Source of the DNA: Saturnia japonica
Lineage: Eukaryota > Arthropoda > Insecta > Lepidoptera > Saturniidae
NCBI GenBank assembly: GCA_033032175.1
Contig: CM065323.1
Location: 16,740,001 to 16,804,000, forward strand
Reading direction: 5' to 3'
Length of the DNA stretch: 64,000 bases
Made by a program: the position numbers and the translations under genes. Numbering within the stretch: position 1 is the stretch's first letter; every line of letters starts with the position of its first letter. The notes under the pieces were generated by a model, which was given only the letters and a program-made list of their open reading frames with translations, was not told where the DNA came from and searched no databases. Below are positions 8,572-20,010 of this stretch, piece after piece.

Positions 8572-10959
8572 TCAACTTATCGATATTTCGAAAATCGGTT
8601 TTTCACCTTTATAATACTGTTTGATTTTAATTCCACACATGATGTTGTTTTGAATAATGACATTAACATTTCGGTTTTGATCTTTATCTGGTTTTAATAC
8701 TGTCACTGATATTAGTTTGAATTCTGTACCAAATTTCTTTTGTTTATCAAAACACACTAATGGACTTTTGATAACGTCTTTCTTTGCTTTATCTAAGAAG
8801 TTGCATTCTTTAGTTAAATAAGGTGCTTCAGATGACAGCTTCCACCAGTTTTGAATTTCTTCATGAAATTTTAAGTATAAAGTAGCAGGATGAATTTGGA
8901 ATACGAAATTATCATCTTCCTTATACGCACCGTAATACATATCTAACTCTTCTTTTAAAATTGGTTCAATCTCGAATTCTTGAGCTTCGTTGGTATAAAA
9001 CCAAAGTCTGCTCAAAAATTGATTTACTAATTTATCGTCCTCAGCGTCACTAAATGAAGCCTTGGGAAAGTTTTTGAATTTAATATCCAACCTGTAGTCT
9101 GCTAAATTTTCACCTTCGGGAATTACATTTTTAAGTTTATCAAAAAAAAGCCTCACGTTCTGTGGAAGACATGATGTATTTGTATTAATCTTTAGGTTTT
9201 TAGTTATTTCATCGTAGACTAGTAATGTTCCTACTGTCCCACCAATACCTCCACTGATATCAAACATTCTAGATTGCAATTTTCTTTTTAAATTTTCAGA
9301 TTTTGGACCCACACAATTATCGAAAATTTCTATTATTTTCTTCTCTTTATTCTTTACGAATAACTCTTGCAATGCTTCGACTATACGATCTAGTCTATCA
9401 TTTACTTTATCTTCTCTGATAGTTAAATCTAAGTTTCCAAATAATATTGGTAATTTGAATTCTATAGACTCCAGTTTAGATTCACCTGCCATTTGAATTG
9501 CTTCATGAATTATAATTGTATTGACTTGTATTTTACGTACATCTTCTTTTATTTTATTTATTTCATCATTGTTAAATAATTTTTTTAGCATAATAGTTTC
9601 GGCGAGTTCAATTCTTTTGGTTTTTTCATTATATATAATTACACTCCCTATTAACTTGCTTAAAGCATAACTAGACCCGTCCTTTCTTAGTTGTTCAAAG
9701 TATATTATGATCTCTTCTTTCGTCAAATTAGTTTCTTTGCAATGATTTTCTACGGTTTCTTTGAATAGCAAATCCCTTAAAGCAATTAGAGTACGGTCAT
9801 GTGTTTTCAAAAACTCTGGACGAAATTTACCTATGCGATACTCTTTTGCTACTATTTCTTCAGATACTAGCACAACCTTTTGTGCAAGAACAACATGATA
9901 CTTCCGTATTAGGTCTGCATTCATAATAACATGATGTTTATTTTCCGACATGATAAATTGTAGAAAGATGTGGCCTAGTTTTTTGACTCGATCTTCTTGT
10001 ATAGCCCTGGTCAGAAATTCTAAATCGTTATCATTGTATTTCAATTGAAATATAACTCCATTCGAGCTAGTATTTATCATTTTCTGTATCTTGTCACTTT
10101 GTAAATTTTTATCGAATAATTTGGGCTCAAAAAACTCTTTGGCGGGTGTGTAAATAATGAAATTTAATTCTACGTCTTTAATATCATCTCGAAACATAGG
10201 ATCTTTATGATTCGGGTTAAACTTTTCAATAATGCTTAGATAACTGTCAAGATATTTAGGTAAATAATAATCTCCTGCAGCACTTCGTAAATCATTGACA
10301 GTGAATCTTCCTTTATCAGGGTCATCTTTATGTTTGGCTTGCAGAAACAATCTAACAGATTTTTGTTTTTCTTTTAGTTTATATTTGCAACATAAATCAT
10401 CAAAGGCTCCAATTCCTCTCATATTAGTTGCCAAATAAAACTCTTCTATATCTCCATCAGCCTTAGCTCTTAGAAATAGTAAACTTAATAATTTAGTTTC
10501 ATAAAGTTGTCCACTTACACCAGAGGTACCAGGTCGTTTTAAAAACATTGTTTTCTTCGTTTTTTTCTTATCATTGGTACTTGTTATTTGTTTATTACTT
10601 TTTTCTGAAACTGAAGGCTGGGTTGACCTCATCAACGCTTCTTGTTTTGTTGTACTTACTTCTAAAATTTCAACAATTTTGTTTATACACTGGGTATCAA
10701 GTGTTTTTGTGTTATATACTGGCATATCTCCTTCTTTGTTTCTTTTAAGTACGCATGCTCCCTTAACTGAAAGCAAGTCAATAATATCTTTCCTCAATTT
10801 TGGTGTAGAATCATGAACCGGTGTACTATCATTACTATTTGTTGTAACGATATCGGTTCTGCTTGTTAATATCGATTCCATAACTGGTATGTCTTCATTT
10901 TTTATTAAGGCAATAAACAAGCTATAATTATCTTTTGATTTTCCTTCATAAGTAGTCAT
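8572..10959 (-). CDS. Ankyrin-like/PD-(D/E)XK (Cap4-like) nuclease protein, 795 aa
   Basis: This is the longest open frame in the window and starts at a true ATG (10959). Residues 10-100 look like two or three decayed ankyrin repeats (for example NEDIPVMESILTS and DIIDLLSVKGACVLKRNKEG). A basic linker with KKKTKK (131-136) follows. Residues 149-215 hold a PD-(D/E)XK pattern: E154 in SGQLYETKLL, D187/D188 in GAFDDL and Q207-x-K209 in LFLQAKHK. This spacing resembles DUF4297/Cap4 double-strand DNA nucleases. Residues 250-795 are helical and carry no motif I can name. A NACHT remnant follows on the same strand, so the full protein was probably ankyrin-nuclease-ATPase. The open frame suggests recent function or recent death; introns cannot be judged. 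Function is inferred from motifs only. Confidence 0.7.
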   Translation of the reverse strand: MTTYEGKSKDNYSLFIALIKNEDIPVMESILTSRTDIVTTNSNDSTPVHDSTPKLRKDIIDLLSVKGACVLKRNKEGDMPVYNTKTLDTQCINKIVEILEVSTTKQEALMRSTQPSVSEKSNKQITSTNDKKKTKKTMFLKRPGTSGVSGQLYETKLLSLLFLRAKADGDIEEFYLATNMRGIGAFDDLCCKYKLKEKQKSVRLFLQAKHKDDPDKGRFTVNDLRSAAGDYYLPKYLDSYLSIIEKFNPNHKDPMFRDDIKDVELNFIIYTPAKEFFEPKLFDKNLQSDKIQKMINTSSNGVIFQLKYNDNDLEFLTRAIQEDRVKKLGHIFLQFIMSENKHHVIMNADLIRKYHVVLAQKVVLVSEEIVAKEYRIGKFRPEFLKTHDRTLIALRDLLFKETVENHCKETNLTKEEIIIYFEQLRKDGSSYALSKLIGSVIIYNEKTKRIELAETIMLKKLFNNDEINKIKEDVRKIQVNTIIIHEAIQMAGESKLESIEFKLPILFGNLDLTIREDKVNDRLDRIVEALQELFVKNKEKKIIEIFDNCVGPKSENLKRKLQSRMFDISGGIGGTVGTLLVYDEITKNLKINTNTSCLPQNVRLFFDKLKNVIPEGENLADYRLDIKFKNFPKASFSDAEDDKLVNQFLSRLWFYTNEAQEFEIEPILKEELDMYYGAYKEDDNFVFQIHPATLYLKFHEEIQNWWKLSSEAPYLTKECNFLDKAKKDVIKSPLVCFDKQKKFGTEFKLISVTVLKPDKDQNRNVNVIIQNNIMCGIKIKQYYKGEKPIFEISIS

Positions 10960-11647
10960 TTTTATTATAACATTTAATAACTTTTATCCTATTATTAGTT
11001 GAACGGTGCTATTGTCACACACTCTAAAGAATTTGGATTTATTAAAACTTATAAAGTTGATATTTTTATCGTGTAACTTCAAGGATCCTTGATTTTTTTC
11101 TGTCACTTCACCCTCTAAGATTGCAAATCACTGAACGTATATAAGGTATTCACAGATATGTAGCAATAAGCTTTCTTCCTGTTTGAAATAAATTAAGTAT
11201 ATGATGTTCGTAAGGGTAAGTGCACACTGCAATACTATTTTTTTACTTACGCCAGTAGCAGGATCATGGCTTGATGTTTGACAGATTAATCTTGTACAGC
11301 CAATGTTATTTACAACATCTGGAAAGTAAGAAGATTTTATGATAGAGGTTAGTTATCTCTTTATCAGGTTAGCCAACAGGTGTACAATATTTGTATAGTT
11401 AAAAGTACAAACTAATTATAGGCAAACACAGCATGCACTCAGTATAAACTACTTTGTGATATACAATTTTAAAACTAAACCAACTGAAAAAAAATAATTA
11501 AAGCTAACTAAAAACAACTACTTAATTATATTATTATTCATTAAAAATAGAAGCAGTGATACAATTTCAGCAGTGTCCACATGAATATCTGTTGTTAATC
11601 TTGCACTGTTATATAATTTACACATTCTAGGAATGGGTGAGCTACTT
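10960..11647. other. Upstream region of the nuclease gene, no feature identified
   Basis: This lies 5' of the minus-strand nuclease ORF and should hold its promoter if the gene is expressed. I see AT-rich sequence but no convincing TATA/initiator pair at a sensible distance, and no other gene. Confidence 0.3.
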
Positions 11648-13130
11648 GTTTTTTTTTTCAATCTAATTAATCTGCCTTGGAGCCAGGAGAGGCTTTGACA
11701 GCTTCACTAGGCATGGAAATGAGCGCAGAAGGCACTCAGTCGCGAAAGTGAGGCAATAAGCCTCAAGAGTGCAAAAGTGGCCGAGCCTCGGCTTGGGCTG
11801 TTGCCGTTCTTGCAATTAAGTCGCGATCTGACTAATTCTCTAGTCGTAGAAAATTCTATCTAACTATACATATATATAAATATTTGTGTCTTTTGGGTGA
11901 AAGGAACCAAAAAAAAGAATAAAGTCCCTTACAGAACCTATGTATCTGAGTGGAGTGCATGTATGAAGTGCACTGTCCTGTGTGTATGCCGTATAGCTAG
12001 TGAATGCAGTGTCACTGTATCGCACGAGCGGCTGCAGGCTCAAAAGATCTCTGCCAGAAGAATGGACTTAGGCTTGAGTTCCCGTAGGACGGTGGTCATG
12101 GCGGGTGTGTGGGAGCGAAATTCACTACCCGTCCCTGAGCAGGAAACGGTGGTTTCGCGGGCGTGAGCGCGAACATGCTTGATTAGAAGAGACGGACGGG
12201 TATGACGCATTAGTAACCATGATTTCATCAGGGTCGGTAAAAAAATATTCCGAGATTGACGTTTTGCCTTCGGGGCGTATGTTGCGGTAAATACCACTAA
12301 CGGGTTTGGATGGTTTGATTCGATCGAAGGAAGTTCCATATCTTTATGGATGTACTCATTTCGAAAGAACCACGGGGAACTGACTAACTTGCGTAAAAAT
12401 TGATTTTGTAATGTTTGCAAGGGGCTAAAGATGGATTTCGCCATATATGGGAATACGGCGTAACTTTACATTACCATAGCAAGGGATGCAAACGGGCCAA
12501 GACCATGGCGGCCTTGTTCCGGGTTGTACGGACATGTGGCCTGTAGTTAAGCGTATTGTCGAGGGTGATACCCAGATATTTAATCAGGGTAACCCAGGGG
12601 ATAGGGACAACAAAAAAATAGAGGGGTTTGAGTGTCTTTCGTAGTTGTTCAGGATAATGGCGGTACTCTTATCGAGGTTGGGCGCTATGCGCCATTTTCA
12701 GAACCATCAGCCGAGTTGGGTTAGGGCGCGTCGGAAGCGCGATCTTGTTCGTTCTGAGTTCTGTGCCTAAGCGAACTGCAAATGACTTGTCATCAGCGTT
12801 TATACGCTGCCTGGCCTGGCTTATGCCTACCTCGATTCCGGAAAGACGTAGGAGGTCGCCGATGTAATTATTAATTAGAAAAGGCACCGGAATGGAGTCT
12901 GGAGGCATACCTGAGCGTATTGGGTGAGGTGGGTAGAGTTCACCTTCCACTGTGTAGCGGAAGGTGCTATCGGTGAGATAATCGCGAACGATATGTACTA
13001 ATCTATCTGGGATTTCTAACTGGTGGATCTGGTGATAGTTTGTGGACTAGTCCGGCATGCCAGACTGAGCTATTTCAAGAATTGCCTTTCGTATAGGCGG
13101 AAGTAAAGGAATCTGACGAGGACATTTAAT
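11648..13130 (-). mobile_element. LINE relic with RT pieces and 3' UTR (family C), copy 1
   Basis: Minus-strand fragments in several frames read as the RT of a Jockey-type LINE. One is LVHIVRDYLTDSTFRYTVEG followed by RSGMPPDSIPVPFL (the GxPQGS region, about 13010-12880). Then comes an ADDKSFAVRL block matching the YADD box (about 12800), LIKYLGITLDNTLNYRPHV (about 12575), and LQTLQNQFLRKLVSSPWF (about 12420-12365). The 3' UTR (about 12035-11660) shares blocks with 34430-35250 and 23400-23690, and ends in a T run at 11648-11658 (the A tail on the minus strand). Stops and frameshifts throughout make it inactive. Confidence 0.75.
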
Positions 13131-13173
13131 TAATCTTATGCATGATTTCTGGAGAATCAATTTTATTTCTTAA

Positions 13174-13603
13174 CTAGCTTTGCCCGTGGCTTCGCTCACG
13201 TGGACTACAGAATACCCATGCGAATCTTGATCTCCCGCTCCCGGCTATTTTAAAAACAAAGATACTTATTTTGGGTGTTCTTTAGAAGATAGATGTATAC
13301 TCTCCCGGACTTTTTTGTAGGTCTTTTATTGCCTATGACTATGTAGTACATTAATTTGTTATATATCTTATAGTTTACTCAGCATAAGCCATTTAAGGGC
13401 CTGAATTGATTCACCATGATCGGTTTTTTAATTTGTGCGGAACCCTACTTATTTTTCTAAAATAAAAGTAGACTATGTTACTCCCTACAAAATCAGCTAT
13501 CTACCAATGAAAGTCCCGTCAAAATCAGTGCAACTGCTTCGGTTATAATACTTTCATATGTATTTTGTAAAAATAGACACTTCAATTTTATTAATTGTAT
13601 AGA
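13174..13603 (-). mobile_element. Helitron-like element (family A), copy 2
   Basis: On the minus strand the copy begins TCTATACAATTAATAAAATT at 13603 and ends CTAG at 13174. The flanks are A and T, exactly the Helitron insertion context. Compared with copies at 19499 and 21618 it has an internal deletion between the GAAAG region and the block before TTCCGGGTAATC. No coding capacity. Confidence 0.75.
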
Positions 13604-13704
13604 TAACTTTATATAGGAATATTAGATTCAAGATATCTCTACGATTTGAGAGTGCTACTATTTTAATTTCTTACGTTTTTGCTTTACCTACAGAGTACAT
13701 CAAG

Positions 13705-16700
13705 CAGTGGCGTAACTAGCATAGGTGGCACCCGGGGCGGATTTTATTGGTGCCACCCCAAAACTCAATCGAAACTGTTAAAATAAAAAAAGTTATAATC
13801 ATTTACGTTTTATTAAAATACGAGTACCTATTACAAATATTTGAATATTATGTGAAACAAATTACTTTGTCTAAATTAAAATATCTTCCTTCTAGCTTTG
13901 ACACTAGCGAACTCCGAAATCACTTCTTCAAAATTTATATTTTGTGTTGCTTCATGTTCTATCGTTAAAATACCAAGATTGTTTAATCTGGTTTCAGTCA
14001 TTGTAGACCGCAAGTAATTTTTAATTTGCTGAAACTTCTCTCACATGAAGCAACTGATGCACATATTGTTATAAATAACTTTAGTGCGACCGTTAGATTC
14101 GGAAGAGATTCTGTAAAATCCCATTCCACAATAAATTTCATAAAGTCCAGTGTCACCCAATTAGAGACAGTAATATTAGCCGCTTTTAAATGTCTTCTCA
14201 ATCTTGGTATTTCTAAAAGAAGTTCTGTTTCTGATAGTTCATCGTAAAGGTTAGTAAATTTTGATATAGCAAATTTTAACTGTTCAGTGTTTGCCGAAAG
14301 CAAGGTCTTTGACTGCACAACCTCAAACAATGAAGCTTACGTCTTTAATGGACTTTACTCTTGTTTCGAGTTCAATATTGAATCTGCCAAGACATTCTAA
14401 CATGTCCTTTTGAAGTTCCGCTCTAAGTGTAAGTCCAGCATCGGTGGATGATGCTAACTCACCGGGCATGCGTTTCTTGCGACGAATTCGTCGTTCCATC
14501 GAAATGTTGTATTTTTCCGATTTTTGTACAGCAAAATCTATTGCCTCTTCTGCTTGATGCAACCGTTTCTCTTCCAATGAATAGACGAAATGCTTCTAGT
14601 TTTATGATTATTTCATCAACACATAAACCTTTACTTTGTAATGCAATCTGAGCATTGTTCACTTCCCTTAGCACATCAATCCAAAAGAAAAGAAAACAAA
14701 GAAATGAGAAATTGCACACAGCAGGCATAAGATTTTGTGCAGCACCTCTAGTTTCTAAATTTAATTCTTGGTCGTATAGTTCCTCAATTGACGATATTAT
14801 CTCATCAAAATTTTAAGCCAATACTTTTATTGCACCATAATGAGCACTCTAGCGCGTTGTCGAAAGTCTTTTAACAGATGCTTTGCTGTGATTGAGGAGC
14901 ACTTCCCAACGGCATGTGGAAGTTGAAAAAAAGTTAAATATTATTTCCACTGCTCCGAAAAATGTAACACATGTCACATTATGTGCGAACGAATGTTGGC
15001 CGCATAAATTAATTGAATGATCTATACAACCAATAAAAATTACTTTATTGTTTTTTTCTTTTATAATAGCTTGCACTCCTCCGTGTATACCATTCATAAC
15101 TGCAGCATTATCATAACCTTGAGAACGACACATCATAATATCTAAGCCACCGTTTTTAACCTTCTTTAGTATTTCAGAGCTTAAATCAGCTGCTTTTTCT
15201 CATGTAAATGAAAGAATCCTAATAATACTTCTTTGACTTCTACTTTTCTATTATTAATTTTTACATAACGAATTACTTCAGACATTTGATCGACATGTGA
15301 AACGTTAGGTGTGCTATCAAACCTGATTCCGAAATATTTGGCCGATTTAATTTCGTTGACAAGCTGACATTTTACATGATTAGCTAAAACATTTATGAAC
15401 TTATTTTGTATTTCTGGCGATAAATATGTTACTTTAGGTGATTTTTCCTGCTCCTAATATAGTATATGTTCTTTGAGTACTGCATCATACTTTGACAGCA
15501 GTTTAACTAGTTCTAAGAAATTACCTTTATTAGACGACCCTTGGGTTTCATCATGTCCACGAAATGCTAGGTTTTGTTTAGTCAAAAACAATGTTATATC
15601 TAATAATCTAGATAAAAGATTTTTCCACTTCTGTTTTTCCGTATTCATTAATTGCAAGGTTGCATCATCTATTGTGGTGTGAGATTTTAATGTCATTTCC
15701 AAAGTTTTCCACTTTTCGAAATTTTCTAAATGTTCACACGAAGTTTCATGGTCCAATACTTTAGGATTTAGTTTCCACCACTTCTGAAATCCAGTTGTAA
15801 ATGTTGTTTGTATGTTACTGACAGCAAATAAACGACAGCAAAAACAGTACAGGTTATTTGATATAGGAGAAAATACCATCCATGATCGTAGAATTTTTTC
15901 ACCACTAGGCATCTGTTTATAAAACCATTCCAGTGAAAGATGTCGAGAATCACCTTTAATCTTTGAACCATGACGAGATACAGTAGGAAACGGTCCTTCT
16001 TTGTTCTAGAAATGTTCACTGCGCTTTTTTATTATGTCAATGCGAACATTATCAGGTATCGGTATACTCCAATGTGAACCATCTCTCAAATGTTGAACTG
16101 ATTCTTCGAAGCTAATGCTATCTCCGAAAGTAGCATTAACGGCGTCATTTTCATTATTTATTTTGATTCCGTCAAGGTCCTGGGTCGCCTTCATTGATTC
16201 TGTATTGTCGATGTTGCTATCTAAATGTGAGTCTCCAAGATGTGAATCATAACTTTCGTCAGCAGGAGACTCGGGTACTTTACTTGAACTTTGGCCACTA
16301 TCTGCTTTTTTGACATATTTGAAAAGAGAACCGGACATGCTCTGAATTTCATCAATTTTAGCCTTTTTGGCTTTTCTCTGTTGAAACCTGCTTTCTCTTT
16401 TCGAAGTATGAATTCTCCGAGGCATATTTCGTTCTGGGTATTCTAAAAAATATTTTTAGTTAGTAAGTGATACATACGTTGATTTTATAAACTAATTATA
16501 ACAGTAAATAAACACCTACACGTTACGTAACTAGCTTTGTGAAATATATTTTTATATAAATTAACGATTTGCAGGATTCTGCGTCTGGGTGTAAATATGT
16601 ATTTAAGTATTATTAGAAAAATACTAGTTAAATACTCCACCGTTGATTGTAATATCCGTGCCACGAGTGCTCGAGCTGCTCATCTCGGAGCCAAATCAAC

Positions 16701-17685
16701 GTACGCGAAGTTGTATGATATGATTATGATTACTTTCAATCTAAAATCTAAACTTAATATATTCTGTTTATGTAAACAAATCCCATTGCTATTAGATCGG
16801 AAAATAATAAGTAAGTAAATAATAAATAAGTATATTATTTACAATTAAACATTATTACCTAAAGTAATATCGTAAAACGTGTACAAATGTAAATAAAATC
16901 TTTTTACGCCAGTAAAGCCTTTAAAACCTATTTTAATAAAGAAATACCTTTAGTAGATAGTAATACTTGCCCAGGCTAAACAAAAAAATATTACTGCAAT
17001 CCGTCTAAAATACCTTCTGCAGGTACCTATTTATCATTTAGGATGGCTCAATAATATAGTTTTAAAATACACAGTAATTAAAAGAGAATAAAATAATTGA
17101 AGGGTTTTCAAAATAATCTAAGATACTGCTATTAGATACTAAATGAATTAAAAATGTAAGTATTACCTGTAATAACAAAAATACTTCACTTACCTTGTTT
17201 ATTTTCTTCAAGAATCGACTATATTAAATCGGTTTTTATACAAAAAATGTTGTTTATTTAATAATAATTAACAAACACTTTGCACTAGACGTTCACACGT
17301 TTACGTAAGAGAATATTTAAATGAATGCGGTCGGAAACAAAAGAAATGGCCCAATCCACAATACAAGTAACGAGCGCTATATCGAGGGAATCCCCTGACT
17401 AACGTTGGTTATGCGCGAACGGGGTATTAAATTTTGGGGGAATCCCAGATCGATTGACAGTGTGCACATTGTTTTTTTTCTTCTAAATATCAATTTATTA
17501 TGCTCGTGGTACGATATCATAGTTACCTAGATAATTTTATTAGTGGCGTTTATGCTCTCTGCCATAGATTTACGATTTTTTATAGGTAGAAAGAACTACA
17601 ACTGATGGTCATAGTCGGGCTTGGGTGTCACCCCTAAACGGGGGAATGTGAATGTGAATTGTGTATATTATTTTGGAATTACGCC
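13705..17685 (-). mobile_element. hAT transposon, zinc-finger (TTF/ZMYM1-like) type, defective
   Basis: The left end starts CAGTGGCGTAACTAGC at 13705, a typical end of this hAT group. The right end (17670-17685) reads, as complement, GGCGTAATTCC, so it lacks the outer four bases. Flanks ACATCAAG (13697-13704) and ACATGAAG (17686-17693) match at 7 of 8 bases, consistent with an 8-bp hAT target duplication. The transposase on the minus strand is scattered over several frames between 16425 and 13998. About 1.2 kb from 16440 to 17685 is 5' non-coding sequence with AT-rich filler. The element cannot make its own transposase. Confidence 0.8.
13998..16425 (-). pseudogene. hAT transposase relic (TTF zinc finger, DUF4371-like, hAT dimerisation)
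   Basis: The N-terminus (16425-16006) is a basic segment MPRRIHTSKRESRFQQRKAK followed by an acidic region. After a frameshift near 16010 comes a TTF-type zinc-finger stretch with the motif NNLYCFCCRLF (about 15850), then a long helical part to 15454 (stop). Frames to 15210 and again 15136-14849 continue the RNase-H-like core with several stops. Residues from 14577-14323 and 14330-13998 end in SVASCERSFSKLK, the signature of the hAT C-terminal dimerisation domain. Intact relatives are roughly 700-800 residues. This one has at least five stops or shifts. Confidence 0.8.
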
Positions 17686-18094
17686 ACATGAAGTTCATTT
17701 TACACCAATCATCGATAAGTCTATTTAAGATCTAGGTGCAATAAAAAAAACTTCTTCAATAAAATCTATAAGTAATTGTTAAATTTTTTAAATCATCTGT
17801 AAACAGGAACGACTTTGGGGTATAAGGAACAATAAGAATCGTGATTTATATATACTATACTAGCTGTGCCCCACGGTTTCACCCGTGTAGCCTACCGTTG
17901 TTCTCACTTTCCGTAGTTGCCTCTAGCTTACCAAATTGTTTGACGTTCATCATCCGCTTCTTAGTCTTAGTGTAAAGTTATATTAGATTATAACTTTCCT
18001 CAATAAATTGGCCATAAAACAAAAAATAAATCATATCCAAACTTCACAACACATTTTAGAAATATTAAAATACTTGAATGAAAAATAAAGAATT
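17686..18094. other. Non-coding tract with a Helitron-like end
   Basis: At 17861 the sequence CTAGCTGTGCCCCACGGTTT is the complement of the 3' end of a Helitron-like subfamily; a plus-strand counterpart ends at 56111. The rest has no gene. Confidence 0.4.
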
Positions 18095-18480
18095 TTAAGT
18101 GGTAGAATTTTTCAGAATGACTTTGTAACTAAATATAAATCGTAACATTTTGATGGATTCTTGATGAACAAAATCGTAATGATAATTATACAGTAATTTA
18201 GAGTGCGTCATAATCCCTACATCTTTCACACAATTAACACTTTTGATTGGTAAATTATTTAATGAATAACTGTAACTAATATGACTGAGTTTACGTGTGA
18301 CGGTTAAACAATTGAATTTCATTATAGTAAGATCAAGTTTGTTTATCTGGCAATAGTCACAGAGTCGATTTAGATCCTGCTGCAGGAGACAGCAGTCGTT
18401 AATACTACGAATAACCTTGAATATTTTAGTATCGTAAGAATACATGAGTTATTTAGCATATTTAAAGCAACAGGATAATT
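18095..18480 (-). pseudogene. LINE reverse-transcriptase fragment
   Basis: The 116-codon minus-strand frame reads YDTKIFKVIRSINDCCLLQQ, then DLNRLCDYCQINKLDL and FNCLTVTRKLSHISYSYSLN. This is the stretch just after the YADD box of insect LINE RTs, with the box itself decayed (SYDT). It is cut at its 5' side near 18486, where a TIR element begins. It is a small dead fragment. Confidence 0.7.
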
Positions 18481-18485
18481 ATATC

Positions 18486-19435
18486 CAGTGGCGGCTCGTC
18501 CTTCGGCGCGCTGGTGCACTGCACTCCTACAAAGAATTACTAAATGTAGCGACATCTCTCGCCACAACTGACGCATCAACGCATCGACACAACTACGTAG
18601 CGACACATAGCGACATCTATCGAGCCACATAGGACGCATCCCTACTATCCTACATTGCGCTATAGAAATTCACTCTATCGTTGAGTATATATACAAGAAT
18701 CCGACTACAACAGTCGGGGCAGCTGCCCGCCAGACATAGCACCCGTCTGGCCGGAGGATCCTCCCTTTTCTATGGCGGATGAGGAACTTTACTCTCTGTT
18801 CCTCACCTCCGCTAAACTAAACAAAATGGGTTTTTGTTTTTTCTTATCCGTACTTATGTATTTTGTTCAGGTAACATGTATAGATTAATAACCCTTCATA
18901 CTTTAAATCTCAACAAAACACTAGGTACGTACAATAAAACGATTTGGTATTATGTTGTACTGAGTGGAGCGCTAGCGATTGCGTTCCGCACGGAATTCAA
19001 TGAGTGCGAAAGAACGTTCTACACGGCCCAGCAGCACGTGAAACAACCGGTTTAGTATGAAAAATATACCTACCTAATATGAAGCGCCGCGGGGCGGCGC
19101 GGCGCGGCGCTCCTGCATTACATTTTACATCTAAATTGTATGGTTTTGCTTGCATTTCATTATGTTTCTGATTTGTGTATATAGTTTGTGTTTAGATAAT
19201 TACTTATCTAGTTAAAAATAAGCCATTAATCATTTCTAACATAGAAAATTATTGCAACGTCGATACACAGTATTTTACTAACTACGCTTTAGAATTTGTC
19301 GCATGAAACTTTAATTACAAACATAAATATAAAATTATAGTACCCTTGTACTTACTAAACATAATTCACACTTGAATAAAAATTGAGCGCTGTTTTTAGT
19401 GAACACCCATTAAAAATTTTCACGAGCCGCCACTG
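18486..19435. mobile_element. TIR DNA element (family B), 950 bp
   Basis: The left end CAGTGGCGGCTCGT at 18486 is mirrored by ACGAGCCGCCACTG ending at 19435. No open frame of transposase type lies inside, and the interior includes a very GC-rich stretch at 19080-19115. A partial reverse-oriented copy of its interior is at 49155-49330, so it is a repeated family. I could not find a clear target duplication (flanks ATTATATC and AGTTAAAT). It is probably non-autonomous and may be hAT-like by its ends. Confidence 0.65.
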
Positions 19436-19498
19436 AGTTAAATCATATCATATTATTTGTTCAGTTCTCGTGACGGATGCCTACCTCCACTACTATAG

Positions 19499-20010
19499 TC
19501 ATAGAAACAATTAATAAAATTGTAGTGTCTGTTTGTAATGCCAAAATAACAGCTTTTTACTAAATGCATATGAAAGTACATACGATACCTATAACAAAAA
19601 AACCATTTTTTTTTTCTGTGTCTGTTTGTTCCGGGTAATCTCCGAAACAATTGGACCGATTTTAACAGGACTTTCACTGATAGATAGCTGATGATATAGG
19701 GAGTAACTAAGACTACTTTTATTTTAGAAAAATAATTAGGGTTCCGCACTAATAAAAAAATTGTTCTTGGTGAATCAATTCAAGCGCTTAAATGGCTTAT
19801 GCTGAGTAAACCATAAGAGATATAGCAAATTAATGTACTACATAATTGTAGGCATTAAAAATACCTACAAAAAGTCAGAGTGAGTATACGTCTATCTTCT
19901 AAGGAACACCCACAATAAGCATTTATGTCTCTAAAATAGCCGGGAGTGGGGGAGCAAGATTCGTGCGGGCATTCTGTAATCCACGTGAGCGAAGCCACGG
20001 GCACTGCTAT
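19499..20010 (+). mobile_element. Helitron-like element (family A), copy 3
   Basis: This is an uninterrupted copy running from TCATAGAAACAATTAATAAA to a decayed end GGGCACTGCTAT followed by T. The hairpin region CGTGAGCGAAGCCACGGG is present just before the end. It encodes nothing. Confidence 0.7.

Noticed and set aside
11897..12166. 89-codon plus-strand frame
   Set aside because: It is antisense to the LINE 3' UTR and RT tail shared with other family-C copies.
16597..16818. 73-codon plus-strand frame
   Set aside because: AT-rich, without motifs, inside the hAT element's non-coding side.
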